The notes below the pieces were generated by a model. The model saw only the letters and a list, made by a program, of their open reading frames with translations. It ran no database searches and had not been told where the DNA came from. From contig MU623460.1 of the NCBI GenBank assembly GCA_025201765.1, forward strand, positions 1 to 64,000: 64,000 bases of DNA, read 5' to 3'. A program made the translations under genes and the position numbers. This stretch comes from Daldinia sp. FL1419 (Eukaryota; Ascomycota; Sordariomycetes; Xylariales; Hypoxylaceae). The number at the start of each line of letters is the position of its first letter. The first letter of the stretch is position 1. This document shows positions 10,074 to 21,893 of this stretch, piece by piece.

Positions 10074-13000
10074 ATGGGCCGTCTCAATCTCAATTATTTC
10101 ACATGTACTTTAGACCAAGCTGCGCTTCTTAGGGAGCGAAGAGTCGGAAGCGCGAAATCGTTTGAAACCGTGTTGAAACTAATTGACGAACAAGGGGAAC
10201 ATCTTCCTAATACTCCTGCATTCGGCTTCGCTAATTTTAAGCCAACAAACAATAATGACCGCCGTACATGTACTACTTGGTCTCATCTCTTAAAGAATCG
10301 AATACTAATAATTCTAAGTACCTGACCTCGTCACCTATTCCGAACTCCGCGATCTCTCGATCTCTGCGGCTACCGCACTATCGGATGTCTTAGGTTTATA
10401 TCTCGAAGATAAACCCGCTACGGTTGGATTACTTTGCTCGAGCAGTCTTAACTTCGTGCTGGCATGGTTAGGACTCATGCGATTAGGATTTACGGCACTT
10501 ATTCTAGCGTAAGCCACATTACACCTCAATCATAAATATTTTCTCATTCGACTTATTCCATGGAAGCCCTGAATTAGATGCTCGAGCGATACAACACCTG
10601 TGCGCGAACTCTAACACAACAACTATTCTTGTGGATTCCGTCCAGGAGAAGACTATTAGATCGCTCAAGTCCTTAAATGTCATAAGAATACCGACTTTCA
10701 GCGCGGTCAGGACTCGCGATGGCGGGGTTGACGTCAAGAATGTATTCGCGGCGGGGGAATCTGATATAGCCTTTCTACGACATACGTCAGGCACGTCATC
10801 TGGCATTCCGAAACTGGTCGCTCAAAGTCAATGGGGAACTGTGGGATGCTTTGTTCCCCTTTCGCGTATACGCCAGCCAGCCACGTTCACAACTACACCT
10901 CTTTATCATGGAGGCTTGGCCGACTGCTTCAGAGCTTGGACTAGTGGGGCGATGATCTGGTTCTTTCCAGAGGGACTTATGCCAATTACAGGGGCTAATA
11001 TCACCCAATCCATCATTCATGCCCGCAAAATAAGCCCGGTCCCTGTGGGATACTTTTCGTCTGTTCCGTACGTCCTCCAGCTTTTGGTTGACGAGCCCAA
11101 TGGTGTCTATATGCTTCAAAGCATGGAGTTGGTTGGAGTCGGAGGAGCCGCTTTAGCTCCTTCTATAGGGGATAAACTGGTAAAACTAGGCGTCAACCTT
11201 GTCTCGCGTATGGGAAGTACTGAATGCGGATTTCTCATGTCATCACATCGCGACTATGCTTATGATAAGGAGTGGCAGTATTTCCGACTAGCTGGCGATT
11301 CTACTTTTCTGTCACTAGAACCAAGGGAAAATTGTCTATCAGAACTGGTGGTAAAGCCAAGGTGGCCCCTGAGAGAAAAGACAAATAGGGACGACGGTTC
11401 ATACGCCACGGCGGACCTATTCGAGCCGCATCCCTCCATATCGAATGCATGGAGATATCATAGCCGAGCCGACGCCCTAATCACCCTAGCTAATGGTAAA
11501 AAGTTTGATCCCTCTCCTCTCGAAGATAATATCAAAGCGTCAAGCCCACTGGTACGAGATGTTTTCATATTTGGAGCGAATAAGGAATACGCCGGTGCCT
11601 TGCTATTCAAAGCTCCGAGTGGAAATTCAGATAGCGACGTAATAAATGCGGTCTGGCCTCATATACATAACCTGAATAAGGAAACGCAAAGCCATTGCCG
11701 TCTATCAAGGTCGATGTTGATCCCAATTGAGTCAAAGGGAGCTGAAGAGCCACTCCCTAAAAGCAGCAAGGGGACTACACAAAGGCGTATAGCTGAACAT
11801 CGCTATTCCAACATAATCGGCGACGCTTATTCTCATAATGGAGCCACATCTACGAAAATAGGAAGAATTTCGAACGAGGATATTCTTTCTGTTCTACTTG
11901 ACCTATTCATCCAGGTTTCAGGCAGAGATGTCCACCCACGTCAAGATATCTTTCAGCAGGGAGTGGATTCAATCATGTGCATTCAAGTCAGGAAGCTTAT
12001 CGAGTCTACAATTCTATCCGACGTGCCCGTCAAAGTGCCCGAGAGCTTCATTTACGACTGCGGTAATATTTATAACTTAGCAGACGAGCTCATTCGGGTG
12101 CGCAGCGGTGGCAAATTTCATAATTCCCGTAAAGACGTCGATGAATGGAAGTTTATGGAGGACCTCGCAGATGAGTACAGTCAGTTTGAAACACACCACG
12201 TCGACTTGATCTATGGAAGTGAGGAGGTTGTAGTACTCACGGGTGCCACCGGGATGCTTGGATCGCATGTGCTGTCTGAACTACGTCGCGACAGTAGGAT
12301 TAGTAAGATATACTGCCTACTCCGTGGCCAAAGTGAGTCCGCATGTCAAAAAAATTTATCTAAAGCGCTGGAGAAACGCAAGGTACTAGGGCTAGACAGC
12401 CAGGAGGCTTCACCTTGCAAGATCGTCTGCGTTCCCTGCCAACTATCAGAGCCACGCCTCGGCCTATCTACAAGCGACTGGATACACCTCGTAGCCGAGT
12501 CGACGATCTACGTTCATACGGCGTGGTCCGTTAACTTCACTCTCCCTCTTGATTCGGAAGAATTTCGGAATCATGTTAAAGGGGTTCATAACCTCATCAA
12601 TGCGGCGCTATCAAGCAGAGCACGATTCTTCTTTATTAGTTCAACGGCAGCTGTGAGTTCTAGCCCTTCCGCAAATATTACCGAAGAGGTTTCATCAGAC
12701 CCATCACATGCGTCGCCACTAGGCTACTCGAGATCAAAATGGGTTGCTGAACGGGTGTGTTCGAATGCCTACGAACAGTTATATAACAGCGTAAAGTCCG
12801 AAGCCACGAGACACGCAGAGGTCTCGGTTATTCGTGTGGGGCAGCTCTGTGGTGACGAAGCTGGTGTATGGAACATGACCGAAGCATACCCGCTACTGTT
12901 ATCTACTGCTGGTCTGGTAGGGTGTCTGCCGGATTTACCGAACGAAATTCTTAACTGGCTACCTGTAGACCAGGCTGCGAGGGTAATATCGGATATCATG

Positions 13001-13417
13001 CTACCGGATCGTACCCCCAATGTATCCAAATGTTCGAAGATGCTCGTGTATCACGTCTTGAATTTTCACAAGTCACCATCGTGGAGTCAAATGGTTCGTT
13101 GGATCTCAGAGGCACCGGGATACTCCGCGTTGGAAGTCGTGAGACCCGAAGAGTGGCTGGAACGACTAGAGCTGGGATTCAAGAACGCAGACACAGATCA
13201 TCCAGCCCAGGCTCTTTTCGACTTGTGGAAGCGGAGATACTCTTCCGCAAAAGATATACCTAAAACGCCGAAATGCCCAAGCTTCGATGCCACTTTAAGC
13301 ATACGATCATCTAGGACTATGAGAGACACGAAGCCACTAGGTCACGACGAAGTAATAAGTATGTGGCACTGGATCGGATCGAATATGGGGAGTTACTCTG
13401 AAGGATCTTCTACATAG
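10074..13417 (+). CDS. NRPS-like carboxylate reductase (A-T-R)
   Basis: 1076-aa multidomain enzyme without a condensation domain. Exons: 10074-10263, 10319-10508, 10567-13417. Adenylation domain ~30-520: core A3 HTSGTSSGIPK (~200), A5 GSTECGF, and A7/A8 YHSRADALITLANGKK. Carrier domain: DIFQQGVDSI near 590, serine being the phosphopantetheine site. Reductase domain: VVLTGATGMLGSH NADPH-binding loop near 685 and the catalytic YSRSK (Tyr/Lys of the extended SDR type) near 846. Such enzymes adenylate a carboxylic acid, load it on the carrier arm and release it reductively as aldehyde or alcohol. The A4 region reads PLYHGGLADCF, with no obvious Asp of the kind that holds an alpha-amino group in amino-acid-specific A domains, so the acid may have no free amine. 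Placed in line with the cyclase and ATP-grasp genes, it is a candidate for making the amino-alcohol side chain of a mycosporine, by inference. Confidence 0.9.
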
Positions 13418-15606
13418 TCGATTCAGGCGTTGCAGTTGGCTAGATTATCAAATCGTGATGAATATCCTTTTGTCACAAATTCCCCTCGCTTGTAATGGCA
13501 AGCAGGCCAGGCACCATTCAATCAGCTGGGTTCGTAATAAAGTGATAGGTATTTTACGCCTTACCCGGATACCTTAGGAAGCATCCTGCAGGGAAAGTCT
13601 TCCCGTAGCCCATCAGCTTTATCTAGACCCCAGCCTTTTCATCTTGCATGATAGTACCTTGTTAGGATGTCTTGATTTGTTAGATGCACACGGGGACGGA
13701 TATCAATATGCAACGGGCCACGGGACGTGAACGGTAACTTGCCACTTGGCATAAGGGACATATTAGGTTCCTGGAGATAGACCAATGGTTGTTGAAGGAT
13801 AAATCAGACGTATCTTTCATATCTGCGTTCATATCGACATTTGAAACAGTGTCTTATAGTGATTATATATTGTATATGGTTGCGTATCATAACGATGTGG
13901 ACTATATGTGAGACCCCTATCATATATGGCATTGTAAGTAGACGCTGTACGATAGTTCCCCGCCTTTCTTTGTCTTCGTATATCGAGATACGATACCGAA
14001 TAGGTGTTACCAGTACCTAGTGCCGAAGGCAAATGTCACAGGGCGTTATTGGGACGCCGGTTTATAGAGCAAATCGGTTAGTATTAGTAAGAGGCCTACG
14101 AGGGCGTATTCCTACCCAAATGAGATTGTGTACTGTTACTAGTGGTAGTCCTTGGAGTCCTTCATGCACCCAGTTCGGCATACATTACACGATTTGTTCG
14201 AGAAACCTATCAGAATTCGGTAAAATCCCTCCGCATTTCCAAAGCCGACCAATCACAAGTGAGCCGTCGAATCGCGCGATACAAGAAAAGCGACGAGGCA
14301 TCACTGCATTTGATCATATTTTCCTGATAGATCAGTGGAGAAGGGTAGATTCATCTGGGGATCGTCAACCAGCTTCGAGACAGATCCGCACGATAAGCAA
14401 GGTCCAGGCGCAGGAATGAAGGTGCTGCGAATCTCTAGGCGCATTTTCTTTATCTCCGTTATCGGGTGTCGTACCGTATTCCAAATTATACCAACGGAGA
14501 TAACGTCGCATAGAAACATGGAGACGTGATGGCTACCTACCTAGGCTGCACATACAAGACCGGGGAAGCTCAGGAGGCTTGATTGCCGGCTTCCAATCAG
14601 GTTAGTGCTATGATATGTAGGTAGGTACCTAAGGTATCTATCAATGATTCGTGTCTGGCCTATTTATGAAATCCACACCATGGGGGGAATGGTGATATGT
14701 TGTGAAACGCATATGGTATTCGTAGTAGGTAGTATACCTACCTACCTACACATGGATTCAAATGACGATTGGCTATAAACTAATCTGCTTAGGCACCTCC
14801 CAAGGTAAATGTGTAACAGTATATAAGCCTTGGTAACAATATAAGACGATATCAAGAAAGATATTACCACTCGGTAAGCCCTGTGACTGCTCGTGACTAC
14901 CCACACCTTACCCTTCTCATTCTACGTTGCGAAATATTGACTGAAATGCCTCTCGGGATTCGGTTTCTTGTTCTTGAGATGTGTCGGGTTGCACATCGCG
15001 GCTCTTCCTTTCTCAGGTGGCATCGCATTTAGTTTGGATGCCGCTTTAGTTACGTCCGGTAACGCTGGGATTGCCCCTCCACACCTTTCAGGTTGACAAT
15101 CCCTTCATCAGATCCAACCACGTAGGCGGGTGAAAAATTCCTATCGAGATAGAGTTTGAAATTAACTTGCTGATTGGAGAAATACATGACACAAGGATAG
15201 GACCTCGCCTCCCCGTAGCCGGTTCCACTATAGTGCTGCTTTATCTCGGGGACGTTGACACGTCGGGCAACAGGCAAGCTTCGCGTCTTGCCTATCTATC
15301 ACCACAATACCCAACCTTCAACTGCATTCGTCATAGACGATTACCGCGACACAGTTTCCGGGGTCCCCGTAGTTCTGTTATTGGCGAGATGGGGTAAACT
15401 ATTGATTAGAATCGAGACCTTAGAGATAAGGATGGGCGAACCCTGGGCAGGCATCTTGATGATAAATGGCGGCTATGAAGACATCCTTCAAAGCTCATCG
15501 TTGATCAAGCCTTATTTTTGTTTGACACGAGCTTTACTCATCTCCCATCTCTAGTAGTAGACTTTCTACTTATCAGTCTTCATTTATCGGTAGCCACGCA
15601 TCCAGC
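13418..15606. other. 2.2-kb spacer without a supported gene
   Basis: Only short frames occur, for example around 14033-14419 and 15255-15554; none shows a family motif or consistent splicing. No S-adenosylmethionine-binding glycine motif of a methyltransferase was seen on either strand. TAGGTAGGTA/ACCTACCTAC motifs cluster around 14540 and 14610-14750. It may hold a decayed gene, the oxygenase promoter, or a non-coding transcript. Confidence 0.4.
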
Positions 15607-16895
15607 ATGGCGGCCGCCGCAGTAACGTCGGCTTCTGCTGAATCTAAGCGGAACTGGATCCCGATAATCAAGGCCCCTGAACTATCGCAACTAGGGAATG
15701 ACGAGTTTAACCCTGCACGTCACCTTTCCTTCAAGGAGTCTCCAAAGGTATACACCATGAAAGAGCTAGGCTTCGACGAAGATAAGGGTGTATCCCCGGT
15801 TGCCGTCTCCGAGCCCTTTCCACTATTCACAAAAGAGGCTGTGATGAGAATGAGAAAAGAGGTCCTAAGCGATGAAGTACTTAGTAATTGCCAATACTCT
15901 AGCAACTTAGCACAGTGCCAACTTAGGGGTTTTGCGAACAAGTAGGTCGATGATGCTTCGATTTAGACTGCCTGAAGTGTGTAGTGTTAGCTAACTTGAT
16001 ACCGCATCCAGATATGCCCCCTTCGTTTACGACGTGTGGAAGAGTCCGGAAACGCTAGAAGTCATATCGAAGATCGCGGGCATCGACCTGGTGACAGAGA
16101 TGGATATTGAGATTGGTCATATCAACATTTCGGTTAAGTCCGAGGCGGAAAAGCAGGAGGAACTCAGGGCATTCAATGATCGCGCCCAGTATGAAGCAGA
16201 CGAGGGCATTGCGGGATGTCCCTGGGAGGACGATAAGCCCATAGTAGACTGGCACACTGATAGCTATCCCTTTGTCTGTGTGACTATGCTTAGCGATTGC
16301 ACAACCATGATTGGTGGCGAGACAGCGCTTCGTACCGGCACAGGAGATATAATGAAAGTGCGAGGTCCACAGATGGTAAGACCTTCTCTATTCAGACCCA
16401 TTCCTAGCAAAAGCTTCCAAGGACGTTGCCATTAATTTTCATCAGGGTTGCGCAGTGGTGCTCCAGGGTCGATATATCGAGCACCAAGCGCTACGAGCAC
16501 TTGGAACAGCGGAACGCATAAGTATGGTAACTTCGTTCCGGCCCAGATGCCCAACCGTTCGCGACGACACAGTATTGACGACTGTGAGGCCCATCTCTAA
16601 CCTTCTAGAACTATATAACCAGTTCAGCGAATATCGTCTCGAGATACTAGAGGAGCGCATCCGCCAGCAATTGAAGGAGTTGCGCGAGGCCAATAGTGCC
16701 GGTCGCAAAGTTGCCACACGTAAGCTTAAAGCATTTTTTGAGGAACAGGAAAAATTCCTTGCACACATGAACCGCGAGATAGTGGATGATGAAAACGTCA
16801 TCCTCGGAACGGTTGACGATAGCCATCTACTTAAAAAGAAGGGCGCGGCAATGTCCGCGACGACCAAGTCAAAGAAACGTCCGCGGCGCTTTTAA
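15607..16895 (+). CDS. Fe(II)/2-oxoglutarate-dependent oxygenase-like protein
   Basis: 382 aa; exons 15607-15941, 16012-16375, 16446-16895, both introns 70 nt. The facial triad of non-haem iron oxygenases is visible: HxD in VDWHTDSYPFV near 190 and the distal His in GRYIEHQALRAL near 245, followed by the 2-oxoglutarate-binding Arg in ISMVTSFRPR. Between them GGETALRTGTGDIMKVRGPQM forms the expected strands. A C-terminal helical region of about 110 aa ends in a strongly basic tail (TKSKKRPRRF), which resembles a nuclear-localisation signal but may just be flexible. Likely reaction is hydroxylation, desaturation or oxidative cleavage of a small molecule. Same strand as the three preceding biosynthetic genes but 2.2 kb away, so membership in the pathway is inferred. 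It is not obviously the phytanoyl-CoA-dioxygenase type known as MysH. Confidence 0.85.
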
Positions 16896-17105
16896 AATCT
16901 TAGATGCATTATCGGAGAAATTGCAGAAATTATAAATTGGCTCCTCGAGATGGGCGGTTTTCGTGTATTCAGGTATGTCTCATTCAGTGTGCGAGGGATA
17001 TGCAAACAGATGTAGCTATTTCGGTGTATTGCTAGTTGTTAGTTAAATGAACTCAGCCTAGTGTTTCTATCGAGTGTTTCGCTTAGCCATCATAATGCTT
17101 TTGTT

Positions 17106-18263
17106 CTAATAACTGGCGTGAAATACATATTCGTATCTTCGGCGGGATTCCTTTCGGGCCCCTATTTGATATGGGGGAGGTTGATCCATAGTAAATGCTG
17201 GTTCATCCGTTTGACCATTAGCGATACGCCCAAATATGGCCTGTCTTGCATTTTGTAGCTCTTCTCTAGCCCTCCTCAATGACTCCGTATGCATATTCAA
17301 CTCTTGGGTGGTTTCTTGGTACCTCGATTTCGCCCAGACTAGCTGGGTGCCCAGGCTCTCCTGTGCTCGATGAAGACTTGCGCGAGAATCCTTAATCTTT
17401 TCATGGAAAGCCATGTCGCTAAATATGTTATCGAAAAATACGTCGCCTAATAAACTGCCATGTGCAATGCCGACGGGTGGTAGATCTTGCACATTATGCG
17501 ATATACGCTGTGCTTGTTGCACAAGTGATAGCATCTGTTTGACCTGACTTTCAGCTTGATCCAACGCATTGCGTTCCATCATATCGGTCAAGGTCCTGCC
17601 ACCGAACATATCCGTGCGGCTATGGCCCAGTGCATCTTCGGTGTGGTTAATCGCGTTGAATAAACGGTTTTGGGCTTCCGTTAAGAGGTTCGCGACTTGA
17701 TACTCCGCCTCCACTACCATGCGAGTGTTTTTGTAAGACTGCAAGGCGTTCCTAGCATTCTCCTCTAAACGATCTTCGTCCGGGAAGGCCGGCGTCGGCC
17801 CCTGAAAAATACTCTCGTAGAGATTGTTGAGCTGCTGCTGAGCTTCTACGTGGCGACTTGCTTCGGCCTCTAAATCGCTCTGAGCCTCTAATGCCTTTGA
17901 TCGCATCCCTCTAAGATGTTCTTCCATTTCTTTAGCCTGCTGTTCTTGCTGTAGAACAGCGAAATATTCTTTCTCCTCCTTCTCGGCCCTGGCTTCGAAT
18001 TTCTCGGTTTTGCCACTCATACGGTATGCGAAACGTTTCATAACCGAATCACGATATCTTTTATGCTCTTTGAATTCTTTAGCTCGCTGTTTATCAAGTT
18101 CAGAAATGCGTTTCTGAGTAGCTGAAAGCTCATTGTTAAGGTCAGAAATATGACGCATCTGTTGTTCCAGAGCTGGTTGGGCATGATCCGTCTCGCAGAG
18201 AATGGCTAGAAGCTCGCTGTTGCGAGAAGCTGATTCTCGGATTTTATTTATTATGGAAGTCAT
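17106..18263 (-). CDS. Uncharacterised coiled-coil protein
   Basis: Single-exon frame of 385 aa, not recognised. Residues ~25-150 are rich in Glu, Lys, Gln and Ala with heptad-like spacing (QQMRHISDLNNELSATQKR, EEKEYFAVLQQEQQAKEMEE), predicting a long coiled coil; a second helical region covers ~200-340. The tail is Pro- and Arg-rich with DQPPPYQIG. No signal peptide, membrane helix or catalytic motif. It converges on the oxygenase gene (210 bp between stops). Its single exon and ordinary codon use resemble other lineage-specific ascomycete proteins. A role in the cluster cannot be argued from sequence. Confidence 0.72.
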   Translation of the reverse strand: MTSIINKIRESASRNSELLAILCETDHAQPALEQQMRHISDLNNELSATQKRISELDKQRAKEFKEHKRYRDSVMKRFAYRMSGKTEKFEARAEKEEKEYFAVLQQEQQAKEMEEHLRGMRSKALEAQSDLEAEASRHVEAQQQLNNLYESIFQGPTPAFPDEDRLEENARNALQSYKNTRMVVEAEYQVANLLTEAQNRLFNAINHTEDALGHSRTDMFGGRTLTDMMERNALDQAESQVKQMLSLVQQAQRISHNVQDLPPVGIAHGSLLGDVFFDNIFSDMAFHEKIKDSRASLHRAQESLGTQLVWAKSRYQETTQELNMHTESLRRAREELQNARQAIFGRIANGQTDEPAFTMDQPPPYQIGARKESRRRYEYVFHASY

Positions 18264-18938
18264 GATAAATGACGGTTGTGAAATATATTTGTAGATTAAC
18301 TAGAAGAAAAAAGTAGACCGGAAACTTTTTTTCGGGTCTCCCACTACTTATATTTATTATCCCTCAAGACACGAGTAACTCTCTTCGTCTTTTCGTCTTG
18401 ACACAAAATATCGATTGAGGTGTGACAATCCGGGCACTGCTGCATTAAGGCAGCCTTTAGTCGTCCCAGCCAACATCACCTAAGAAGCCACGCACTTGGG
18501 CATTACCTTGACATAATAAAAAGTCTTGGCTTATCCGTCTTTAAATATTTTTATTAAAGGATTTGAACAGGAAGGAAAGAGAAAATGAAAGTAGATGGCC
18601 TAGGTAGGTAGATTAGCAAGTTATAATGTCCAACTTGGAAAGATATGCGACACACTAGTACTAGATAGGCACCTAACCTGAGTGTAGAAGGTACCTGGAA
18701 TGATATAATGTAGGTGAGGTTATGTACTGTTACTTGTACCGCTACCTAATGTTATTGTTACAATAGTGGCTGTGTACCTACCTAAGTGGCATGATAGCCG
18801 CAATTGTAAAAGGAATTTATGTAGTGTAAAAAGGCCTCCCCACATAAACGTCATACTGGAATACAATACTACTTTCATTTTCATTCGTAACCTAGCTGCC
18901 TAGGTAGGTACACCAGGATAACTTTATTATCGTTTGTA
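18264..18938. other. Intergenic spacer with TAGGTAGGTA motifs
   Basis: 675-bp AT-rich spacer between the coiled-coil gene start and the MFS gene end (both minus strand). CCTAGGTAGGTA occurs near 18598 and 18898, and ACCTACCTAA near 18776. No coding frame supported. Confidence 0.4.
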
Positions 18939-21328
18939 TTAGTGCAGTTTCCTATTCCTCATTAATAACGCGCAAATTGTTGCGACTGCAGCGCAAAATA
19001 GTGAAACTCCTAATCAGGGTAGGCATTAGTAAACATTCACCTAGGCAAGTACCCAAAGTGTAGTCAAGAAGGAGCTTCTTACCGTGACTGTACTCAAGCC
19101 CCCGAACGTAAGCCTGAGAAACCGCCTGAGCAATCTGCTGTGGGGCTTCGTCAAGATAGTCGATTCGCGCAGTAGCTTGTTTAATAATCTTACCCATCTT
19201 GTTAGTAAAACAACATATTTTACGAGTTCAAGTCTCATCGTCAATTACCTCTTCAGCCTCAGATTTCCCCACGCCAAGTTCTCGTAACCTCGAGGCCAAG
19301 TCTAAGGGCATAGTTGCTTGCATTACCGCGTTGCACGCCGCCATTCCTAGAATCGACCCCACTGGTATAGAAAGGTACAGCCCCGACGCCGCCACAGCCC
19401 TGTCGACGGGGTTTATCGCCGCTTGGAGGGCGACAAAAACCGCATTTGCCGAGATACCAGTACCAAAGCCCCTATTAAAACCTTGAGTAATCAGAACACT
19501 GGGTTGATGCACATCTCGACTCACCCAGGAAAGATGTATAACGATTCCGCCCAGTTTGTTTTACCATTCCACCTAAGTATTAAAATCCCGTAGCAAATAA
19601 ACGAGATGATTCCTGCAAATACCAACGGCGCCTTGAAATACCCGGTTCTAAAGCATCATAGACTTTTAGCTACGTGTTACACCGGTAGGACTATAGACTT
19701 ACTTTTTTATCCACGCGCCAGTTAGGAGACCTCCAATGGTATTCCCGATTACGGCGGGCATCAGATGGGCTCCGGCAACGGTACTAGAAGACCTTTCCGT
19801 GACTTGGAAATAGAGAGGGACAGCAACCATCATCTAGGTACTCGCGTGAGTGACTTTTACTTTCGCGGGGTCTTGACTTGCCTCGGATCAACTTACGCCA
19901 ACTTGAGCGGCGGTTTGCAAAACCACTATAACAGCGTTAGCCACAATAAGGAGGCAGAGGGACTTCCACAGTCGCATACTGATAAGGTAGCTGAAAATAA
20001 CATCTCGATTCCTCAACAATCTTAGCGGGAAGATAGGCTCCTTCGCCCATCGCATTTCCGTAGCTATAAATAATACCAGCAACATAGCTCCGACTGCAAA
20101 GAGTGAAAGAACAATGGGGCTTCCCCACGGCACCTTTTGCCCGGCAATTCTCAAGGGTAGGAGGATGGCTAGGAGGCCACCACCAAGAAGGATAGCGCCT
20201 AGGAAGTCTATCCTCGCGAGTCGGCTCTTTGTAGTTTCAGTATTAATCCGGCTCTGCTCGGTCGCTAAGTTTGGAAGTATTATCCCACATAGGATCATGG
20301 CAAGCAAAAATATTGGTGCTTGTCCTAAGAATGACCTTGGAGTCATGAAAAGTCAGTTTGCCCTGTGTACGTGTACGCCGTTCTTTCGAGACTTACCATC
20401 TCCATCCGATAGTATCGGCGAGAAACCCTCCTGTAGGACCACCCAAACTCCGGCCGACAGTAGCCACCACGTTCAGATAACTCTGCCATGAAGCCACGTC
20501 TCTCAGAGGGGCTAAATCAGTTATGATTACCGCGGCTAGTGTCATTATACCAGCACCTCCAGAACCAGAAATTACGCGCCCGACTATAACCTGCCACATC
20601 GTTTGGCCGACGCCGCTATGGGTTCATGTACGCGGTAAGCCTGGGTACAGAGTTATTTATGTCAGAAGTCTTACATAAAAACACTAGGCATAGCGAGTTA
20701 GTTTCTCTTCTTCCACGCCGCATTTCTATAGTACACTTACGTTCCAATGGCAAAAAGAGCATACGAAGTCAAGAGGACGGGTTTGCGGCCGTATATGTCG
20801 CTTAGCTTACCGTACTATAGTTCCATGGTTAGACTCTCCACTGTCACCATGACAGCTGCAGGCTTACAAGAGACTGAGTTGCAGCTCCCGCAAGTAGGAA
20901 GCTAATAAACAGCCACGTAGAGTTCTCGAGGTCATTGAACTCGGATGCTATGACGGGATGTGTTGCTATAACCAATGAGCCATCTGCACTTCCTGTAAAT
21001 ACCCCTGAAAGTAAGAGATTAGCGAACGGCTAAGATATTTTACCCCGAAAATCAGCAACTCACCAACTAACAATGCCAGAACAACTCTAGAGATGAATCT
21101 ATTGCTATAGACTTTTGGCGAAGCTTCTTGTGAAGTAGTGTCCTGGTCGCATTGTTCCTCATCACGTCCAGCCGAAGCGCCATATAGCGATGGGGTCGAA
21201 GAACTGCCTATGCTGTCGTTGTAAGATCCATCAAAGCCCTCGTCACGAGACCCGTCACTAGATGAGTCGGTTTGTAACAACCTCGTTGTTTCATTAACGA
21301 CTGATTTAGACTGAGTATCGCCCGCCAT
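18939..21328 (-). CDS. MFS multidrug/siderophore-type exporter (DHA2-like)
   Basis: 598-aa major facilitator of the 14-helix drug:H+ antiporter type. Ten exons (minus, 5' to 3'): 21328-21064, 21004-20868, 20814-20741, 20615-20397, 20335-19897, 19833-19703, 19647-19525, 19471-19249, 19197-19083, 19009-18939; every join keeps frame. After a ~75-aa Ser/Asp-rich cytosolic N-terminus comes TM1 with TGSADGSLVIA, motif A as GKLSDIYGRKPVLL (split by an intron), motif B-like VIVGRVISGSGGAG, then WQSYLNVVATVGRSLGGPTGG (motif C region). The last short exon adds the final helix (LFCAAVATICALL) before a KLH end. Intron 3 is 125 nt, longer than the others. The position between biosynthetic genes and a P450 suggests export of the product or self-protection. 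A TATA-like TATATAA occurs ~95 bp upstream of the start. Confidence 0.9.
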
Positions 21329-21893
21329 TGCGCGTCCTACAGTAGGAAGAATACGACCTTAGATAATCGCGCGCCCACGGTTGGAGATGACAATTAACCA
21401 AACGAGACTGATAGGAATATTATATATAAAAGAAAATACTAGATAGTACACACAGGCAACCAGGTACGTCGCAATCTTTCGTCCCCGGTATTGTCTCCCA
21501 TAGGGCTATACGGCCATCTCGAGGTCGGCAAGGAAGCCCGAGCTAGGCTAGAGGCGGAAGCACGTCATGCCCCTAGCAGAGCACACCATAAACACATCTA
21601 CAGCCATAGTGCAGGTGTGGGAGCGCGGATATGGGATGCTCCCTCATGTTTGATTCGCCGAACATACTTACAAGGAAACGTCCGATCGATCCAATCAGCT
21701 CTGATTAATAATTAAAATAATTAATTCCTATCTTGTAACAAACTACAAGATATTAGAAGGCCGGGTTCTAGATAATAAAATATTATGGTATATTTAAAAA
21801 ATTCCACCTTGATCCTATGTTTTCACCATCCATCAGTAAATGCCCCTATGCTCCTTTTAATGTCATATGTACCCAAGTATATAGCATCTGCAT
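21329..21893. other. Intergenic spacer, MFS start to P450 end
   Basis: 565 bp upstream of the MFS exporter and downstream of the P450, both on the minus strand. Contains TATA-like TATATATAAAAG near 21421-21432 (AT-rich on both strands). No coding frame supported. Confidence 0.4.

Noticed and set aside
14033..14529. Short plus-strand frames in the reductase-oxygenase gap
   Set aside because: No recognisable domain and no splice pattern that links them; kept only as a possible relic in the findings.
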